Positions 1 to 9,112 of a stretch of DNA of 64,000 bases are shown in pieces; position 1 is the first letter of the stretch, and every line of letters starts with the position of its first letter. The notes beneath the pieces are model-generated. The model had not been told where the DNA came from, ran no database searches, and was given only the letters and a program-made list of their open reading frames with translations. The position numbers were made by a program, and so were the translations under genes. This DNA is from Thermaerobacter sp. FW80 (GTDB lineage Bacteria; Bacillota; Sulfobacillia; Thermaerobacterales; Thermaerobacteraceae), in contig NZ_CP037895.1 of assembly GCF_004634385.1 (NCBI RefSeq), positions 2,765,245-2,829,244 of the forward strand. The letters are read 5' to 3'.

Positions 1-1639
1 CTTCCGCTTCATCCAGACCCCGGCGCAATGCGACGGGCAGTTCCAGCCCGAGCTCGGCGATCCACTCGGGGCGACCGATCCGATAGACCTTCCCACCCAC
101 CGAACCGATCACCCCCTTGCCGGCGACCACCCGGAAGTCCTCCACCGCCGGGACTTGCAGATTCCGCTGGTCCGCCAGTTCGACCACCGCCCGGGCGAGG
201 GGGTGCTCAGAACGCCGTTCCAGCGCCGCGCCGATGCGCAAGGCTTCCTCTTCCGGCAAGCTGGCTGTGTAGATGCGGCGCACGCCGAACTTGCCTTCCG
301 TCAGCGTGCCCGTCTTGTCGAAGGCAACGATCTTCAGGTCCCGTGCCCGCTCGAAAGCTTCCCGGTTCCGCACCAGGATGCCGGCGCGCGCCGCCATCGA
401 CGTGGCGTTGACCGTCACCAGCGGAATCGCCAATCCGAGGGCGTGGGGGCAGGCGATGACCAGCACGGCCACCGCCCACGTCAGCGCGAAGTCCAGGGGC
501 TCCCCGGACGCCCACCAGGCCAGGAAGGTCAGGGCGCCGGCGCCGATGGCGATGTAGGTCAACCAGCCCGCCGCCCGGTCGGCCAGGTTCTGAAAGCGGC
601 TGCGGGACGCCTGGGCTTCCCGCACCAGGCGCTGGATCTGGCTCAGGGTCGTGTCGTCGCCGGTGCGCGTGACCCGGACCGTCAGGGCGCCTTCGCCGTT
701 GACCGACCCGGCGACCACCTCGTCGCCCGGTTCCTTGGGAACCGGCCGCGATTCCCCGGTCAGGAACGCCTCGTTGACACTGGAGCTGCCTTCCTCGACC
801 ACACCGTCCACCGGTACCTGCTCGCCGGGCCGGATCAGAATGCGATCCCCTTCCTTCAGCTGTTCCACCGGCACGTCGGTCACCGTACCGCCTTCCAGCT
901 TGTGGGCCCGGGAGGGTACCAGCGCCGCCAGGTGCTCCAGCGCCCGGCTGGCTCCCTGGACCGACGACATCTCGATCCAGTGGCCGAGCAGCATGATGGT
1001 CACCAGTGTGGCCAGCTCCCAGTACAGCGGCATCCCCTTGAAGCCAAAGGTCACCGCCACGCTGTAGACGAAGGCCACCGTGATGGCCAGCGAGATGAGG
1101 GTCATCATGCCCGGGGCGCGCGCCCGCAGCTCGTGAGCCGCGCCTTTGATGAACACCAGTCCGCCGTACACGTAAATGGCAGTGGCCAGGAGGGCTTGGA
1201 CCCATTCCGCCCCGGGAAATTGGACCGCCCGGTAGCCCAGCCATTCCTGGGTGAGGGGTGCGAAGTAGAGGATCGGCACGGTGAGAGCAAGACAGACCCA
1301 GAACCGGTCCCGGAACATCTCCGGGCTGTGACCCGCGTGCTTGTCGTGGGCGCCGTGGTGGTCATGGGCACCGTGATGATGGTCTACACTTTGCGCGTCG
1401 CGGAGGTCACGGCCGTGGACACCTTTCTCAAGCCCTTGGGCTTCGGATGCAGAGACGGCCCTTTGAAGTGGAGATCGACCACCGTCGCTCCGGGAAGGCT
1501 TGTCCTCCGGCGAAACACTCTTCGCCGCAGGATGGGAAGGGTGGTGATGGTGGTGATGCGGGTGATGGGGTGGATGGGAGTGCACCGGATCGTGCGGGGC
1601 GTGCTCACCGCGATGGCGGTGTGGGCTCGATTCATCCAT
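1..1639 (-). CDS. copB: CopB-type heavy-metal P1B-ATPase (3' end outside window)
   Basis: Membrane pump that uses ATP to export copper (probably Cu+ or Cu2+) from the cytoplasm. The reading frame begins at ATG 1639 ([13 protein letters not shown]) behind AGGAGG and stays open to the window edge, giving about 546 residues. The first ~110 residues are rich in His, as in CopB proteins, and there is no CxxC metal-binding domain. Actuator motif TGES lies near residue 294, the transmembrane metal motif is CPH near residue 396, and the phosphorylated Asp sits in DKTGTLTEG near residue 441. CPH with a His-rich N-terminus is the P1B-3 signature. The ATP-binding hinge and last helices lie outside the window. 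A CsoR-like box sits 70-90 bases upstream. Confidence 0.93.
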   Translation of the reverse strand, partial: MDESSPHRHRGEHAPHDPVHSHPPHHPHHHHHHPSHPAAKSVSPEDKPSRSDGGRSPLQRAVSASEAQGLEKGVHGRDLRDAQSVDHHHGAHDHHGAHDKHAGHSPEMFRDRFWVCLALTVPILYFAPLTQEWLGYRAVQFPGAEWVQALLATAIYVYGGLVFIKGAAHELRARAPGMMTLISLAITVAFVYSVAVTFGFKGMPLYWELATLVTIMLLGHWIEMSSVQGASRALEHLAALVPSRAHKLEGGTVTDVPVEQLKEGDRILIRPGEQVPVDGVVEEGSSSVNEAFLTGESRPVPKEPGDEVVAGSVNGEGALTVRVTRTGDDTTLSQIQRLVREAQASRSRFQNLADRAAGWLTYIAIGAGALTFLAWWASGEPLDFALTWAVAVLVIACPHALGLAIPLVTVNATSMAARAGILVRNREAFERARDLKIVAFDKTGTLTEGKFGVRRIYTASLPEEEALRIGAALERRSEHPLARAVVELADQRNLQVPAVEDFRVVAGKGVIGSVGGKVYRIGRPEWIAELGLELPVALRRGLDEAE

Positions 1640-1710
1640 GTCATCGACGACCTCCTATGACCCTATGACCGGCCCGGCCACCTGGGGGATGACGGCTGTC
1701 GACGACACGA

Positions 1711-1725
1711 TACCCCTACGGGGTA
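1711..1725. promoter_or_regulatory. CsoR-like copper operator
   Basis: TACCCCTACGGGGTA is a palindrome broken only at its centre. It matches the G-tract inverted repeat bound by CsoR copper repressors in Gram-positive bacteria. It lies upstream of the CopB-type ATPase on the minus strand. No csoR gene is in the window. The assignment rests on pattern only. Confidence 0.6.
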
Positions 1726-1959
1726 ATCACAGCCATGAATAACTTACCATCCGACGGGTGGGGAAGCAAGACGAGAGCCGGCCATCCCACGCCGACCCCG
1801 CGGCGGTCGGCCGTGGGGCACCGGCCGCTGTAGCGCGGCCTTCCGACGCCGATCGAGGAGGAGCGGCGAAGGAAAGCCCCGTCCTCCCGCACCCGGGATA
1901 CGGGGCCGCACCGGGCGTTGATCGAGCATGGCGGGGGTGGAACAACCCCGGCGCGAGAG

Positions 1960-1992
1960 CGGAAGGCCGCTGGAGGATCCAGCGGCCTTCCG
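1960..1992 (-). terminator. Hairpin downstream of the copper-binding protein gene
   Basis: A 15-base perfect inverted repeat (CGGAAGGCCGCTGGA and its complement) with a 3-base loop lies 42 bases after the stop of the four-helix-bundle gene. There is no clear U-tract, so termination is inferred. The 230 bases between it and the CsoR-like box contain no gene I can support. Confidence 0.6.
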
Positions 1993-2033
1993 CTGCGCTG
2001 TCCCAGTCCCGTCCCGCCACGCGGCGAACGCGG

Positions 2034-2378
2034 TCACGCGGCCATCCGCCGGCACTCCTCGGCGCACGCGCGGCACTCGCGCGCGCACTCCTGGCAGTGC
2101 TCGTCTTGGAACCGGCCGCATTCCTGGGCGCAGGCTTCACAGATCTCGGCACAGACCCGGCAAATGGCCCCGGCAAAGTCGCTGCCTCGGGACATCACCC
2201 GGGAAGCCAGCGCACAAATGTCTGCACAATCGCGCAACAGCTGCACGCACCGGCCGCGCTGTGCGGCGTCCGGCTCCTTCAGGCAGGCCGTCAGGCATTG
2301 CTCGCAGGCCTGCATGCAGCTGTTGCAGGCGTCAATGCACTTTTTGTACTGCTGCACGTCCGTGTGAACAACCGCCAC
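2034..2378 (-). CDS. Four-helix-bundle Cys-rich copper-binding protein
   Basis: Small cytosolic protein of 114 residues that probably stores or buffers Cu(I). Many Cys are spaced as CxxxC and CxxC on predicted helices (CIDACNSCMQACEQC, CRVCAEICEACAQEC, CQECARECRACAEEC), and the CADICALASRVMSRGS segment is typical of this DUF326-like family. Length is normal for the family. I place the start at GTG 2378 because the protein aligns with the family from VHTDVQQYKKC; no good ribosome binding site is visible. The IS256-type element begins only 18 bases upstream of this start, so the native promoter, and possibly the native start, has probably been displaced. The neighbouring CopB gene supports a copper role. 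Confidence 0.85.
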   Translation of the reverse strand: MAVVHTDVQQYKKCIDACNSCMQACEQCLTACLKEPDAAQRGRCVQLLRDCADICALASRVMSRGSDFAGAICRVCAEICEACAQECGRFQDEHCQECARECRACAEECRRMAA

Positions 2379-2395
2379 CCCGAGGTGACGTCCTA

Positions 2396-3797
2396 AACTG
2401 TCTGTAAACGCGAAGCGGTCTGGGCTACCATCGGTGGCGTCGGAAAACTCGCCCCAGCTGGGGCACACCGAGGAGGACCCAGACCTATGTCCAGGATACC
2501 ACCCAGCCAGCAGTTGGCGGAGCTGGCCCGGCAGCTGGCCGCGCAGGCCCGGGAGGGTACTGAGGTCGAGGACCTGACCCATGCCCTCGTCCGCCTGGGC
2601 GCCCGCAAGCTCATCCAGGAGCTGCTGGAGGCAGAGGTCACGGAGCTTTTGGGGCGCGGACGCTACGAGCGGCGCGAGCCTGGCCAGGAAGGCGCCCGCA
2701 ACGGCTACAAGCCGCGGACGCTGCGTTGCGCCGAGGGGCGGCTCGAGATCGACGTCCCCCAGGTGCGGGGCATGGAGGGACTGTGCCAGCCCACGCTGTG
2801 GAGGGCCCTCAAGCGGCGGACGGACGTGCTGGAGCGCCTGGTGGTGGAGATGTACGCCCGGGGCCTCTCTACCCGGGACATCGAGGATGCGCTGGCGGAG
2901 CTGGCGGGCAGCGAAGCGCCGCTTTTGAGCCGGTCCACCGTGAGCCGGATCACCGAGGCGCTCCACGAGGAGTTCGAGGCCTTTGCCCAGCGGGACCTGT
3001 CAGGCCTCGACGTGGTGTACCTGTTCGCCGACGCCATCTACGAGTCGCTGCGCCGGCAGGCGGGCTGCCGTGAGGGCATCCTGGTCACCTGGGCCATCTT
3101 GAGCGACGGCAGCAAGGTGCTGGTGCACCTGAGCCTGGGCAACAAGGAGCGCTACGAGGACTGGCTGGAGCACTTCCGGGATCTGGTGCGCCGGGGGCTG
3201 AAGACGCCGCTGACGGTGACGACGGACGGGGCGCCGGGGCTGATCCAGGCGGTGGAAGCCATGTGGCCGGAGGCGGAGCGCATCCGCTGCTGGGTGCACA
3301 AGATGCGGAACGTGCTGGACAAGGTGCCGGAGGAGGCGCGGCCCGTGCTCAAGCCCTACCTGGAGGCGATCCGGGACGCACCGGATATCGAGCAGGGCCG
3401 GCGGCTGGTGGCCGAGGTGGTGGAGCGGTTCGGGCGGGAGTATCCCTCGGCCATGCGGAGCCTGCAGGAGGACCTGGAAGCGAGCCTGGCGCACCTGCGG
3501 CTACCCGCCGCCCACCGCAAGCATGTCCGGACCACCAACCTGGTGGAGCGCAGCTTCGAGGAGGAGCGGCGGCGCGCCAAGGTGATCCCGCGGTTTCGGA
3601 GCGAGCGGGAGTGCCTGAAGCTAGTCTTCGCCGTGCTGTGGCGGGCGAGTGAGCGCTGGCGGCGGGTGCAGTTCAGCGAGCACGAACGAAAGCAGCTGGA
3701 GCGCTACATCGAGGAGCGGCAACGGCAAAGAGCGGCGCAGAAAGAGGTTTCACCCGCTGCCACCGTGGCATGACCCAGACCGCTTTTACAGACAGTT
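2396..3797 (+). mobile_element. IS256-family insertion sequence
   Basis: Element of about 1.4 kb with imperfect terminal inverted repeats. The left end reads AACTGTCTGTAAACGCGAAG and the right end (reverse complement) AACTGTCTGTAAAAGCGGTC, both running into GCGGTCTGGG; the left copy has four extra bases. It carries one transposase gene. The 8-9 bases flanking each end do not match, so no target duplication is visible, which suggests an old insertion or a rearranged flank. It separates the copper-binding protein gene from the two-component system. Confidence 0.9.
2487..3773 (+). CDS. IS256/MULE-type transposase
   Basis: DDE transposase of 428 residues, a full-length size for the IS256 family. 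Catalytic residues are visible in FADAIYESLR (first Asp, near residue 182), TTDGAPG (second Asp, near 247) and TTNLVERSFEE (Glu). The family's C/D-x2-H signature occurs as CWVH. The N-terminal half carries the LLEAEVTELLGRGRYER and RNGYKPRTLR segments typical of IS256 transposases. Start is ATG 2487 after a GAGGAGG site. The frame is intact, so the element may still be mobile. Confidence 0.96.
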   Translation: MSRIPPSQQLAELARQLAAQAREGTEVEDLTHALVRLGARKLIQELLEAEVTELLGRGRYERREPGQEGARNGYKPRTLRCAEGRLEIDVPQVRGMEGLCQPTLWRALKRRTDVLERLVVEMYARGLSTRDIEDALAELAGSEAPLLSRSTVSRITEALHEEFEAFAQRDLSGLDVVYLFADAIYESLRRQAGCREGILVTWAILSDGSKVLVHLSLGNKERYEDWLEHFRDLVRRGLKTPLTVTTDGAPGLIQAVEAMWPEAERIRCWVHKMRNVLDKVPEEARPVLKPYLEAIRDAPDIEQGRRLVAEVVERFGREYPSAMRSLQEDLEASLAHLRLPAAHRKHVRTTNLVERSFEEERRRAKVIPRFRSERECLKLVFAVLWRASERWRRVQFSEHERKQLERYIEERQRQRAAQKEVSPAATVA

Positions 3798-3840
3798 CGG
3801 GACTTGACCCACCCCGATACCCCCTTTCTTCCATAGGCTA

Positions 3841-3877
3841 GGATCGTGCCGGCCCGATTCCCGCGCCGGCACGATCC
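3841..3877 (-). terminator. Hairpin downstream of histidine kinase gene
   Basis: GGATCGTGCCGGC and its exact complement form a 13-base stem with an 11-base loop. It lies between the IS element and the end of the minus-strand kinase gene, so it probably ends that operon. A T-rich tract is only weak. Confidence 0.6.
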
Positions 3878-4000
3878 CCGTGGATAACGTCCTGCCAGGG
3901 CCGTCGCGCCATGCTGGCAATATACGGAACGAGAGACGGGTACCTCTCCGGGTTCTTCACTTCGTGACGGTGCTTGTCGCCCAAGGTTTCCGCCCGCTCC

Positions 4001-5386
4001 TCACGCCGGGCGCAGAGGCAGCCAAACGCGGAACGTCGCCCCTTGCCCGCATCTGCTTTCCGCATGGACCCGGCCACCGTGCAGCTCGACGATGCGCCTG
4101 ACGATGGCCAAGCCGAGCCCCGCCCCTCCGCCGGCGCGGGAGCGCGACTTGTCGACCCGGTAGAGGCGCTCCCAGATATGCGGCAAGTCGTCGGGTGGAA
4201 TGCCTTCCCCCGTGTCCCGCACGGTCACCACCGCCTCCCTCCCCTCGCGGCCGATGCTAACCGTCACCTCTCCTCCGGAAGGGGTGTGCCGGCGCGCATT
4301 GTCCAGCAGGTTGATCCACACTTGTTCCAGCCGTTCGCCGTCACCGTCCACCCAAAGATCCTCCGACGCATCCACCCGGAGGTTCACACCCTTTTCCTCA
4401 AAGGCCGGCAACAGGCGCGCCACCACCGCTTTGACGGTCTGGCCCACTTCCACCGGCTGGCGACGGAGGGAGAAGGTCGGCTCCTCCAGCCGCACCAGGG
4501 TGAACAGGTCCTGAAGGAGGCGGGTCAACCGGCCCGCCTCCTGGTGAATGGTGGCCGCCATCACCCGGCGCTGGGCTTCGTCCCCGTAACCTTTGACGAG
4601 GGCCTCGCTGTAACCCTGGATGTACGTCAGCGGAGTCCGCAGTTCGTGCGATACGTCGGCCAGGAACGCCGACTGCTGGGCGCGGTACGTTTGCAGGCTT
4701 TCGGCCATCCGGTTGATGGAAGCGGCCAGGCGAGCGATCTCGTCGTTGCCACGAATCGCCACGCGCTGCGTGTAGTCCCCTGCGGCAATGGCGGACGTGA
4801 CGGCCGTCATCTGCCGCAACGGTCGGGTCAATCGTCTCGACAACACGACCGTCACCGCCGTTGCCAAGACCGCCATGATGCCGAGGGCGATCCAGCTGGC
4901 GACCTTGAACGCCTCCAGGTCACGTCGGAAGGGTTCCGTGGGTTCGAAGAGGACCACCGTGGCCACCCACTCACCGTTTCTGAACACGGGCGACCATACA
5001 ACGAGGTAGGGTTCCTCTCGCCAGTCGCCACTGACGACGGCCCCTTCCGGCGTGGCGAGGGCACGGCCGTCGACCTGGAGGTAGCGCGTCTGCTCGGGGC
5101 CCAGCGGTTCCGAGGACGCCAGGACCGTTCCCCCACGATCCACGACGGCTGCGATCAAGGGGGTCTGTCGCTCCATGGCGACCACGTGGTTCAGGGCCTC
5201 CGGCCCCCACCGGTCGCTGAGCGCTTCGGCATGCCCGTGGCCGCGATGCAATAAATCCGCCGCAGCCTGGGCCACCAGGGAGCGGCTGAAGACCACGTAG
5301 AGGACGGCGAGCAGGATCAGGCAGAGCGAGCTGAACAGCGCGAACAACAATAACCCCAGTTTGGTCGACAGCTGCAGACGACTCAT
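4001..5386 (-). CDS. Sensor histidine kinase (HAMP)
   Basis: Membrane sensor kinase of 461 residues that autophosphorylates on His and passes phosphate to the adjacent response regulator. Order: transmembrane helix (about 10-32), extracellular region of about 130 residues, second helix with HAMP, HisKA with phosphoacceptor DVSHELRTPLTY, then an ATPase domain with DNARRHTPSGG (N box) and GAGLGLAIVRRIVELHGG (G box). The start is ATG 5386, overlapping the stop of the regulator as ATGA, which shows translational coupling. It sits between copper genes, so metal or envelope stress is a plausible signal, but the sequence does not show the ligand. Confidence 0.93.
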   Translation of the reverse strand: MSRLQLSTKLGLLLFALFSSLCLILLAVLYVVFSRSLVAQAAADLLHRGHGHAEALSDRWGPEALNHVVAMERQTPLIAAVVDRGGTVLASSEPLGPEQTRYLQVDGRALATPEGAVVSGDWREEPYLVVWSPVFRNGEWVATVVLFEPTEPFRRDLEAFKVASWIALGIMAVLATAVTVVLSRRLTRPLRQMTAVTSAIAAGDYTQRVAIRGNDEIARLAASINRMAESLQTYRAQQSAFLADVSHELRTPLTYIQGYSEALVKGYGDEAQRRVMAATIHQEAGRLTRLLQDLFTLVRLEEPTFSLRRQPVEVGQTVKAVVARLLPAFEEKGVNLRVDASEDLWVDGDGERLEQVWINLLDNARRHTPSGGEVTVSIGREGREAVVTVRDTGEGIPPDDLPHIWERLYRVDKSRSRAGGGAGLGLAIVRRIVELHGGRVHAESRCGQGATFRVWLPLRPA

Positions 5387-6090
5387 GGGATGGTCCCACC
5401 ACGTCCGTCGTGGTGCGGGTTCAAACGGTACCCGATGCTGCGCACGGTCTCGATCAGGTGCCGGGAACAGCCGGCTGCGACCAATTTGGCGCGCAACGTC
5501 TTGACGTGGGTGTCGACGGTGCGCACGTCGCCGTCGTAATCCCAGCCCCATACCCGCTCGATGATCCGCGCGCGGTCCAGCACCTGCCCCGGATGCCGTG
5601 CCAACAAGGCCAGGAGATCGAACTCCTTAGGCGTCAGATTCAAACGGCGTCCATGGCAGTATGCCTCCCGGGCCGGCACGTCGATGAGCAGGGGCCCGGC
5701 GATCACCCGGTCGGCCGGTCGCCCCTCGACCCTTGGGGTGCGGCGCAGGACCGCTCGAATGCGGGCCAACAGTTCTTCTTCTGCAAAGGGTTTGACGAGG
5801 TAGTCGTCCGCCCCGGCTTCGAGACCGGAGACCCGGTCCCGGACGTCGTCCCGGGCCGTCAGCATGATGACCGGAACATCACTCTCCCTCCGGAGGATCC
5901 GGCACACCGCCCAGCCGTCGATGCCCGGCAGCATGATGTCCAGCAGAACCAGATCCGGTCGCTCGGTCCGGACGCGCTCCAATGCCTCATACCCGTCTTC
6001 CGCCTCGGAGACCGCAAACCCGTGCTGCTCGAGGAAGAGCCGGAGCAAGGCGCGCATCGGAGCCTCGTCGTCGACCACCAGGATGCGCAT
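5383..6090 (-). CDS. OmpR-family response regulator
   Basis: DNA-binding response regulator of 235 residues. The receiver starts with MRILVVDDEAP, has the phosphoacceptor Asp in DLVLLDIMLPG and the conserved Lys in DDYLVKPFAEEE. The winged-helix output domain contains NLTPKEFDLLALLA and VRTVDTHVKTLRAKL. ATG 6090 is preceded by GGGGAGGG. It is translated first and coupled to the kinase. Tandem 11-base repeats in the promoter of the neighbouring multicopper oxidase are candidate binding sites. Confidence 0.95.
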   Translation of the reverse strand: MRILVVDDEAPMRALLRLFLEQHGFAVSEAEDGYEALERVRTERPDLVLLDIMLPGIDGWAVCRILRRESDVPVIMLTARDDVRDRVSGLEAGADDYLVKPFAEEELLARIRAVLRRTPRVEGRPADRVIAGPLLIDVPAREAYCHGRRLNLTPKEFDLLALLARHPGQVLDRARIIERVWGWDYDGDVRTVDTHVKTLRAKLVAAGCSRHLIETVRSIGYRLNPHHDGRGGTIP

Positions 6091-6119
6091 GGTCTGCCCT
6101 CCCCGCCGCCTGGAGGATG

Positions 6120-6157
6120 CAGCGGCCCCGTTCCCCGGAACGCACCACCGGCCGCTG
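6120..6157. repeat. Nested inverted repeats in regulator leader
   Basis: CAGCGGCC and GGCCGCTG enclose an inner CGTTCCCCGGAACG palindrome. It lies 30-70 bases upstream of the regulator start on the minus strand. It could be an attenuator, an operator or chance structure in GC-rich DNA. Confidence 0.4.
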
Positions 6158-6250
6158 ATCCCCGATCCGCTCCCCTTCAGCTTGACAACGGCGGCATCGA
6201 CGGACAACCCGGCCTTGGCCGGCGCGCATCGTTTCCGTCCCAACAACAAA

Positions 6251-6288
6251 CGGAAGACCAGAAGGGAGGCACCCCTTCTGGTCTTCCG
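6251..6288 (-). terminator. Rho-independent terminator of multicopper oxidase gene
   Basis: A 16-base perfect stem starting CGGAAGACCAGAAGGG with a 6-base loop is followed on the minus strand by TTTGTTGTTG. It begins 20 bases after the oxidase stop codon. This is the clearest intrinsic terminator in the first 20 kb. Confidence 0.85.
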
Positions 6289-6307
6289 CGTCCCGCAACC
6301 GCCGGCG

Positions 6308-7993
6308 TCATTCCGGCCTGGCGTCGGGTTCCGGCTGCACGTTGCTGACGTACCCGTCGTAGAGCACCTGTGTCACCATGCCGCCCGCGGCGTGATGCAA
6401 CTCGTGGCAATGGAACACCCAGTTGCCCGGGTTGTCCGTACGGAAGGCAATCACGTATTCTTCGCCGGGCTTGACGTTCAGCGTGTCCTTGATCACCGGG
6501 GCACCCGTCAACGGCTTTCCGTTCCTGCTCAGAACCTGGAAGAAGTGTCCATGGAGGTGCATCGGGTGCTCATCCGTCGGGGAGCGGTTCACGATGCGTA
6601 CCTGTACCAGATCGCCCTCCTTGACGCGGATGGGCGGCGTGTCCGGGAACGTCTTGCCGTTGATGGTGTAGATGACCCCGTTCTCGCCCATGCCCGTGCC
6701 CAGCTCCATCGTGTACTGGACGTCATATTCCTGGTCCAGGGTGAAGGGCCCCTGCTCATCCTGCCCATAATTCAGCAAATCGACCACCGGGAGCTGGGCC
6801 GTCTCGTTGGGCTGGTCCGTCTGCTGCGAGGCGCCCTCGTAGGCGATGGCCACCTTCATCCCCGAAGCGGCCGCAGCGCCCGCATCGTGGGCCTCCAGGT
6901 ACCACGTACCCGGATTGTCCGCCGTAAAGGCGATGTCGACACGTTCACCGGGCGCGATCGAGATCAGTTGATCCTTCAGCGGTCGGCCCCCGGCCACGGG
7001 CTGACCGTCGCGGGCCACCACGGTGAAGGAATGCCCGTGGAGATGCAGGTCATGCCGGAGGTATCCCATGTTGATCAGGCGGATCCGAACCCGTTCCCCT
7101 TCCGTCACCGTCAGGGGCTGCACCAGGGAACCCGACTTGCCGTTGATGGTGAAGATGTCGTACTGCATCGTGTGCATGGGCATCGACATATCCTGCGGGC
7201 TACCCATCCCGTCGTGGTTCGTGTCCCCTGACATGCCCGGCATGTCGCCCATGCCCTGCATGCCCTGCATTCCCTGCATGCCCTGCATGCCCTGCATGCC
7301 TTGCGCTTCCGTTCCCTGGCTCGATTGGCCGGACATGCCCCCCATGCTCCCGTGATCCATCCCGGTCCCGGCCGGTTCTGCGTTGCTTTCTCCCGCCTTG
7401 GTCCACTCGTCGAGAATCAGCGCGAAATCACGATCGTACGCGGATTCGGGTTCCTCCACCACCAGCGCACCGTAGAGTCCCCTGTCGACCTGTTCGGCGC
7501 TCTCCTGGTGGGAATGGTACATGTACGTCCCCGCAACGGTCGCCTTGAACTCGTAGACGAACTCCTCGCCCGGCTTGACCAGGTTTTGCGTCACACCCGG
7601 TACGCCGTCCATTTCATTGGGGACCGGATACCCGTGCCAGTGGATGGTCGTCGGGACCGGAAGCTCGTTCTTGAACCGCACGCGAATCGTCTCGCCCTGC
7701 TTGACCCGGATTTCCGGTCCCGGGACGCTGCCGTTGTAGGCCCAGACTTCCTTCTCGACGCCCGGGGCGACTTCCAGCCTCGCCGGCTTGGCCACCAGGC
7801 GGATCTCCCCGTTTGCATCGGGGCGCAAGATCGCCGGCGCCGTCGCCATCTCGCTGCCGGCAGTGTCGACCGGTGCCGCGCCGTCGCCGCCGCCCGCTGC
7901 GGGGCCGGCCGGTCCGACGCTCGAGCAGCCGGCCAGCAAGGCCAGCCCCGCGGCAAGCAACGCCGCGGTCCATCTCCTCCGCAACACGCGCAT
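6308..7993 (-). CDS. Multicopper oxidase, Met-rich lipoprotein
   Basis: Surface-attached oxidase of 561 residues that probably oxidises Cu(I) to less toxic Cu(II), with four copper sites reducing O2. A lipoprotein signal (LLAAGLALLAGC) precedes the mature chain. Copper ligands are clear: TIHWHGYP and MYHSHQE in the first cupredoxin domain, HLHGHSF in the second, HPMHLHGHFF and VFHCHELHHAAGGM in the last. Between domains lies a Met/His-rich loop with five tandem GMQ units encoded by 9-base repeats (about 7250-7300), like the Met-rich segment of CueO and CopA. ATG 7993 follows GAGGAGGAGCC. It has its own promoter and terminator and neighbours a two-component system. Confidence 0.94.
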   Translation of the reverse strand: MRVLRRRWTAALLAAGLALLAGCSSVGPAGPAAGGGDGAAPVDTAGSEMATAPAILRPDANGEIRLVAKPARLEVAPGVEKEVWAYNGSVPGPEIRVKQGETIRVRFKNELPVPTTIHWHGYPVPNEMDGVPGVTQNLVKPGEEFVYEFKATVAGTYMYHSHQESAEQVDRGLYGALVVEEPESAYDRDFALILDEWTKAGESNAEPAGTGMDHGSMGGMSGQSSQGTEAQGMQGMQGMQGMQGMQGMGDMPGMSGDTNHDGMGSPQDMSMPMHTMQYDIFTINGKSGSLVQPLTVTEGERVRIRLINMGYLRHDLHLHGHSFTVVARDGQPVAGGRPLKDQLISIAPGERVDIAFTADNPGTWYLEAHDAGAAAASGMKVAIAYEGASQQTDQPNETAQLPVVDLLNYGQDEQGPFTLDQEYDVQYTMELGTGMGENGVIYTINGKTFPDTPPIRVKEGDLVQVRIVNRSPTDEHPMHLHGHFFQVLSRNGKPLTGAPVIKDTLNVKPGEEYVIAFRTDNPGNWVFHCHELHHAAGGMVTQVLYDGYVSNVQPEPDARPE

Positions 7994-8120
7994 CGCTGGC
8001 TCCTCCTCGATGAGAGTGGAACTCTGAACCCGCCTCGACGGGTTCGACCACCCCGCTTGGCCGCACCCCGCTGGGCCGCGCGGGCCGACACGGCCCGCCC
8101 CTGTGCGGCCCACGCCGGCA

Positions 8121-8150
8121 ATATTAGGCCCGTCGTGTGAGAAGCGTGTG
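8121..8150 (-). promoter_or_regulatory. Candidate promoter of multicopper oxidase with 11-base direct repeats
   Basis: On the minus strand two CACACG units (8145-8150 and 8134-8139) are spaced exactly 11 bases apart, followed by a TAATAT -10-like hexamer at 8126-8121. Direct repeats one helical turn apart are the usual target of OmpR/PhoB-type regulators, and one is encoded just downstream. The leader to the oxidase start is about 120 bases. Confidence 0.45.
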
Positions 8151-8265
8151 AAGAACGAGGAGAGAACGCGCGCCCCACGATGGGGAGGCGCCCGGCCTCG
8201 CCGCGGCGCGGCGCTGCACGCCACCTTGCCGTGCGCCGCGTCTGGCGCTTCCTTGCTGAGGAGGG

Positions 8266-9063
8266 TCACGGTTCCTTGACGACGGGGCGCTGCGGTTCCC
8301 CGCGCTCCGCTCTCCCGCGGGCCCGTGCGATGGCCACGGCGGCCCCATAGGCCAGCAGGCCGGTGATCGCGGCCATGACCTGGAAACGGCTGATGCCGCC
8401 AAGCATGACCGCTGCCGGGCGGAAGAAATCCGCTCCGACAGCCGCCACGCTGGCCAGAACGACGCCAGCCAAAGCGGCATGGCCCGGGAACGAAGCCAGT
8501 GGACGCAAGCGGGCGAGGATCCCTGCCGCCAGCACGAGACCCGTCGCCAGGGGAAATGCGCGCGGGTCGCGCAGCCCCAGCGCGACGACGCCCAGGCCCA
8601 GAAGCAACGGCGTCGCGACCACGTCAAGAACGGCCGGGATCTCGCGCCACCGCCGCGCCAAGGGACCGGCCAATAGCAAGGCTCCGATCAAGGCCCCGAT
8701 CGCGGCGGTGGAACCGCCGGGCCAGGCGATCAGCAGGCGGGGGTTGTGGATGTAACTGGACGGCGAGCCCAGGATGTCGGCTGCCTTGGCGCCCAGCAAG
8801 AGACCGATGGCCACCCGTGTGAACAGCCGGTCGACGAGGGCCGGATCGGCAACCGGGGAAGGGGCCTGCGGGGAATGCGGCACCGTGGCCGGGGACGGTG
8901 CGGGCGCCGCCGGTCCCGCCGGGCCGGCGCGCGCGTCCGCTCGCTCGGCGAGCTTGACCGCGAGGACGTACGCCACCAGCGTACCGGCCACAGTGGCCAG
9001 GGGCCCGGTCGGGAAAGCCAGCGGGCCGAGGCCGATCACGTCAGGTAGAACCGGCAGCGACAA
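8266..9063 (-). CDS. Lgt-like polytopic membrane protein of unknown function
   Basis: Membrane protein of about 265 residues with seven or so hydrophobic segments. The segment AWPGGSTAAIGALIGALLL recalls the GG...G.L.G core of prolipoprotein diacylglyceryl transferase, but the arginine-containing Lgt signature is not visible, so it is probably not an active Lgt. I choose TTG 9063 because GGGAGG lies 8 bases upstream; an ATG at 9102 overlaps the preceding gene region and has no such site. It follows the thioredoxin-like gene by 49 bases, so the two are probably co-transcribed. A role in thiol or lipoprotein handling at the membrane is only inference. Confidence 0.6.
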   Translation of the reverse strand: MSLPVLPDVIGLGPLAFPTGPLATVAGTLVAYVLAVKLAERADARAGPAGPAAPAPSPATVPHSPQAPSPVADPALVDRLFTRVAIGLLLGAKAADILGSPSSYIHNPRLLIAWPGGSTAAIGALIGALLLAGPLARRWREIPAVLDVVATPLLLGLGVVALGLRDPRAFPLATGLVLAAGILARLRPLASFPGHAALAGVVLASVAAVGADFFRPAAVMLGGISRFQVMAAITGLLAYGAAVAIARARGRAERGEPQRPVVKEP

Positions 9064-9112
9064 GCACCGTCCCTCCCTTGTCGACCATGCAGCGCGGGGC
9101 ACCCGCCGGGGT

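Noticed and set aside
155-1660. Long plus-strand frame opposite the CopB gene
   Set aside because: It is the shadow of the minus-strand ATPase; its peptide is low in sense content and has no motifs, while the opposite strand shows every P-ATPase signature.
2388-3806. Target-site duplication of the IS256-type element
   Set aside because: The 8-9 bases on either side of the inverted repeats (ACGTCCTA and CGGGACTT) do not match.
8266-9063. Annotation as functional prolipoprotein diacylglyceryl transferase
   Set aside because: The overall membrane pattern is similar but the catalytic Lgt signature is not visible.
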